A stretch of 64,000 nucleotides of DNA. Origin: Caenorhabditis elegans. Taxonomy: Eukaryota > Nematoda > Chromadorea > Rhabditida > Rhabditidae. The first letter of the stretch is position 1, and each line of letters begins with the position of its first letter. The notes under the pieces were generated by a model. The model made no database searches and was not told the origin of the DNA. It saw only the letters and a program-made list of their open reading frames with translations. The DNA is taken from assembly GCF_000002985.6 (NCBI RefSeq), contig NC_003282.8:9672001-9736000 (forward strand), given 5' to 3'. The translations under genes were made by a program, and so were the position numbers. Positions 60,018 through 64,000 of the stretch are shown piece after piece.

Positions 60018-61928
60018 TCACAAATTGGAAAGGTATTTTTCGAGATTCTTCTTCTGGTGGAAGTATAGAGCAAGACGATCACGTCCATAAGCACCGTAAT
60101 CGAATGCAATCGAGGATTCTTCAGCATTGATTAAAGACCAGCAAACCCAGAAAATATTAGAGACTGGCATGAAGAGAATCGATTCTTCAATGATCTTATT
60201 AAGATCTTTCTCCCGATCGCCAGTAACCAGATCCGAGGGGAAATGTGGGTTGTCACCGCAAGCTCGCATCTGGAAATATTTGGTTTCAAATTTTGTGATT
60301 TTCATTTAAAAAAATTAGCAATTACCTTGTAAACCTCATCCAGATATGCCTCACAGAATACTTTTCTCTCTTTTTCCACTTCGAAATAGTGTTGATGAAT
60401 TTTATAGTATGGAGCTTCAGCCTCATTATAGTCATAACCATATTCACAGAAATGATTTCCTAGATCGAATCCTCTGGAAATTATGAACATTAAATAAGTG
60501 AACATTTAAAAGAGATGATACCTATAATTATAACTACAGTACTCAAAATCAATTAATGACAATGGATCATCATTTGTTGGTTTTCCATCAGGTGTGAGAA
60601 CGGTTCCATCATCAGCAAGTTTATATCCATCAATCAACAGGAAATTTCCTTCCTGGAATTACATTAATTTTTCATTATAATTTGGAAAACGCCAGAGTTT
60701 TTATGTATATGAAAAAAAATATACGAATATTTCAAAGGTGTTTAATATTAAAATTTTAATATAAAAATTATTTGTCCTCATACCTGTAAATCATTATGCG
60801 AAAACACAACTGGCGAGTGACTATGTTGAAGGAAAAATTCCACAAAATTGAGTTCTCTTTCCAACTGAGCCACTGTTATTGTTGACGGATACTGGAAAAT
60901 CTTTGAAAATTTGCGTAGAAAATACACCGATTTAAATTTGACATACATCGGATTTTGGAACTTTTGCTTGTGTCAAATACATTTCGATAGGTCGTTCGCC
61001 GGCAGGAGTTTTTCTGAAAAATGTGAGAAGTTGTAGATTTAATAAAAAGCTACTTTAAATGCATACTTGAATCGTTCTAGCCACTGTCTGGCAGTTTGCA
61101 ATGTCTGTGGCTCTTTTGGAATCGGAGCATCTAAAGTGTGAACTCTGGCGACAATCGGTGCAATTAATTTGGAAAGTCTGAAATTTTTTGGATTTTATCT
61201 GCGACGTTCTTCAAAATCATACCCTGGTTTACTGATTTCAAGACATTGAAGTGCTCTACTTGGAATGAATTGTTCGAATCGTCCACCAGGAAAAACGCCC
61301 AACATTTTAGGACCCAAATTTCTTTCTGAAAATGTTCATAGTATATATTGAATGCCGATTTTCTCACAATTTTGTCAGAAATCGCTTTAAAAAATTGATA
61401 AATTCTCACCAGACAATAACGTAAAAACTACAGATTCTGATAGTAATTGATCGATATCTGATTGACAATGCACACGAAGAAGCGCCTTTTCAGGTTCCAT
61501 TTGAATTGGTGTAAGATGAGCTGGAAGTTCCACGAGGAATAGAAGATTCGACATTCCACCGCTGAAAAAAAAACTCTTAAATCGAAATATTAATTTTTAA
61601 TAACTTACGTAATTGCTCTAATTCTGAATTCTTCAATTTTCACTTTTCGCCAAGCGCCTCCCAAGTATTTTGCGCAGAGAAAACGAGCTCTGAACAAAAT
61701 CTCGCCGCTGATTGGAGCAGACGAATCGAATTTTGAGAATACTTTCTGCAATAAAATATTGATTTTTTTTAATTTTAAGAATAAGAAAACCTTTAAATCT
61801 ACACAATCCGTGGTTCGATCCTTCCACATTAGCGTCGGATCGTCATGCGAAAAAGCGATTTCACATTCTTCGGATGGAGCGCGACGCGAGATGCACGGGC
61901 TTTCTGTTGGTACCTCAAGTGACACCAT
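60018..61928 (-). CDS. cka-1: Choline/ethanolamine kinase
   Basis: Ten exons (61928-61791, 61745-61609, 61561-61410, 61325-61223, 61177-61067, 61013-60947, 60891-60784, 60652-60522, 60473-60326, 60269-60018) sum to 448 aa. The enzyme phosphorylates choline (and often ethanolamine) with ATP, the first step of the Kennedy pathway to phosphatidylcholine, in the cytosol. The Brenner motif VFSHNDLQEGN has the catalytic Asp at about 270 and Asn at 275. The choline-kinase motif LSLIDFEYCSYNYRGFDLGN has the metal-binding Asp at 307. An ATP-binding N-lobe includes GGMSNLLFLVELP and the helix RNLGPKMLGVFPGGRFEQFI. The first 60 residues are poorly conserved. The ATG abuts an acceptor (TTTACAG-ATG), suggesting SL1. 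The symbol is from memory of chromosome IV linkage (C28D4.2). Confidence 0.93.
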
Positions 61929-64000
61929 CTGTAAATTATTTTCTGTGAAATTTTCATGAATCATATTAAATATAATCAAATTGAAATAAATAAGATTGAA
62001 TTATCTGAAAAGAGTAAGAAAAAAATCAATAAATTTATTTTAAAAGTCTGATGTACAGAAATAATTAAACTTTTGGGTTACTGTAGTTCGCTAGAGCGAG
62101 CTTACACTCAGAATGAGGCACTACAAATTGAAGAGAAAAGAAAATCGGCGAATGATGTTCTGGGACCTGAGTTCTGGAACTCTAATATTTTCTGGACCAA
62201 ATGGTATAAAGCTGCCACACTCTAAAATTATAGCCAAAAAATAAGGTTATAAAATCTAAATTTCAAAAAAATGCTTTTCTCATTGCATCCATTCTTCTTT
62301 TGTTTAACAGCCAAAAGTTGAGTTTCTAACTGGAAGAAAACACTTCTATATTGGTTTTTAATTGAATCAGTGACAAATAAATATAAAAAGGAAGCAGAAT
62401 TCCAACATCAATGTCAAATGTGACATTTCCAAAAAAACTAGTAAAATTTTACACTACGATTGTCCAAAAACTGGTTGGATTTCCGCTTAATTCGGTTGTC
62501 ACAGAGATTTATTTTATTTATATTTCTCGATTAAAAAAAAATTGGAAAAAGTTTGCGCACGATGACATGGCAAAATTAGAAATGCAGGTGTATTGATGCA
62601 GGCTGTCAGCCAGAGAAAAAAGTTATAAATATTCGGGGGAAAGATTGGTGGAAAAAATGAAAAACAGGCGCAGAGAACTCAGATTTTCCGGTATTTTTTA
62701 TATTACTTATTCCACAGAAACAAATATTTTTTGGTTATAAATCTTCACGATATACTTGGAAACATTCGCTGCGAGACTCGAAAGTTGTCAATGGAGCTAT
62801 TTTGCAGTGTATAGTTTTTCAAAACATAGAATTAAATTTAATATTGAAAAGACAACTTTCCGGAAATGGAAAGCCTCGAAACTTTGAATAATTTGAAACA
62901 AGAAAAATTGTTGGAAAAGACACATTTTTTTCGTTTTTCCAAATGTGATCTCATAAAATATTTGTGGAAGTGAGGGACGGAAAGAACGGAAATCTAGATA
63001 GCATTAGACGCAGAGAATCTATAAATAAAAGAGTATTTAGATGTGAGAGACATCAGACAACAATAGTGCACACTGATCTGATGATCTGAAGAGGGAAAGA
63101 TATCAGTATTGGGATGAATGGAATGTTGCAATATCAAGGAGCAAGGCAGAGAACACGAAAAGTGTAAATGTCAGAGAATTTTTTTTATTTTTGAGAATTA
63201 AAAAAATAAAAAACTACCGTGTCCATAGATAAATTTCGCATATTCATAAAAACTGGAAAAAAATTGAGATCTGCACTGTAGCTTTCTACAGTAATCATAA
63301 AACCGCATATATCATTGAAAAAGAAGAAAATTTAGAAAATACACTGTTGGATGAAATAAAGCAATGAATCAAACAAGTATTAATTAGAATTTTAATTTTT
63401 AGTTTCTAAAAATAACCATATGTGGGGTGTTTGGTGTACTATCCATTCCGTAGAACAAAAAGTACCGAACTTTTTTCTCTTCAAAAACCAAAAGTAAAAG
63501 AAAAGAAAGAGCAAGTTGATATGAGAGTAAAGTATGTTCTCGTCGTGTAGACCGGGATTTTTCAAGTGATATTCAAATAGAAACCACACAAAAACTCATA
63601 AAAGTGACGAAAAGATATAGTGACTCTTGTAGCCGAAAGCTTACTATTAGATATGATATGTAACTGGAATTAATTTTTAATTTTTATTTGAATCGAATAC
63701 ATATTTTCAGAAAAAGTTTGAAAGAAAATCCTTCCAAACAAGATCAAAAATCTACTAGACCTATTTTCAAACATACTTCTAATTCAGTTCCGAAAAAAAT
63801 TAACGAGCTAGACTTAAGATATCAGATAAATCCCCCGTATTTCTTCCTCAATGCACTTTATCCCATTTGATCATAAGAAAAAGTGAATTGAGAGAATGAC
63901 GGAAAAAGTTGGTAAGTGCATGGGGAATGAGGTGATAAGGTTGATTGATTTAGAGTGATAAGAGCGGAGAGAAACAGAGAAAATGAGAAACTAATGTGGG
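61929..64000. other. Gene-poor right edge
   Basis: Upstream DNA of the choline kinase gene and beyond. GGTTACTGTAG-type motifs occur near 62,078 and 63,285. A 61-codon open frame at 62411-62596 (starts MSNVTFPKKLVKF and ends AKLEMQVY, with a possible GTGTAT donor before the stop) is of doubtful reality. No convincing gene is seen. Confidence 0.5.

Noticed and set aside
62411-62596. 61-codon frame near the right edge
   Set aside because: It could be a single exon ending at a GTGTAT donor, but no partner exon or family similarity is visible.

Overview
The window looks like Caenorhabditis elegans nuclear DNA. It is AT-rich, its introns are short with ttttcag acceptors, several start codons sit directly behind splice-acceptor-like sites (suggesting SL1 trans-splicing), it carries a complete Tc1 element, and it encodes nematode-specific families (beta-type insulins, major sperm protein, TWK channels, expanded nuclear receptors). 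From memory, the gene order ins-8, ins-7, htas-1, msp, twk-9, then dph-3 and ant-1.3, then a choline kinase fits chromosome IV (cosmids ZK1251, K01H12, C28D4). That placement is recollection and was not searched.

Layout. 1-8.4 kb: gene-poor, AT-rich, with one short inverted-repeat element. 8.4-10.4 kb: two tandem insulin-like genes (ins-8, ins-7; minus) duplicated together with their upstream DNA. 11.0-12.5 kb: a divergent pair, the sperm H2A variant htas-1 (minus) and a steroid 5-alpha-reductase-like gene (plus). 13.26-14.87 kb: intact Tc1. 15.05-16.33 kb: a decayed tyrosine phosphatase pseudogene (minus). 17.0-17.4 kb: a major sperm protein gene with a vestigial copy of its 3' end behind it. 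18.9-19.4 kb: an unrecognised 138-aa acidic protein. 21.6-25.0 kb: a two-pore K+ channel (plus), convergent with the 24-exon dcaf-1 gene (minus, 25.3-34.7 kb). 35.2-37.3 kb: dph-3 (plus) convergent with an ADP/ATP carrier (minus). 38.2-40.3 kb: a supplementary nuclear receptor. 41.2-42.8 kb: an unrecognised 329-aa protein. 42.8-53.9 kb: an 11-kb gene-poor interval with a G17 tract, a 34-bp tandem repeat and promoter-like pyrimidine tracts. 53.9-59.0 kb: two paralogous nuclear receptors in tandem. 59.1-59.65 kb: a large fold-back element. 60.0-61.9 kb: choline/ethanolamine kinase (minus). 61.9-64 kb: no gene recognised.

Exon models were joined by hand. For every multi-exon gene called as functional, the exon lengths sum to a whole number of codons with consistent splice phases. 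Themes: a male-germline neighbourhood (htas-1, phosphatase pseudogene, MSP), insulin signalling genes with TGATAAG elements, energy and lipid metabolism genes, and a nuclear-receptor-rich right half. I found no convincing tRNA, rRNA or CRISPR feature. No wholly new system stands out; the best leads are the two unrecognised proteins, the 11-kb desert and the composite repeats.
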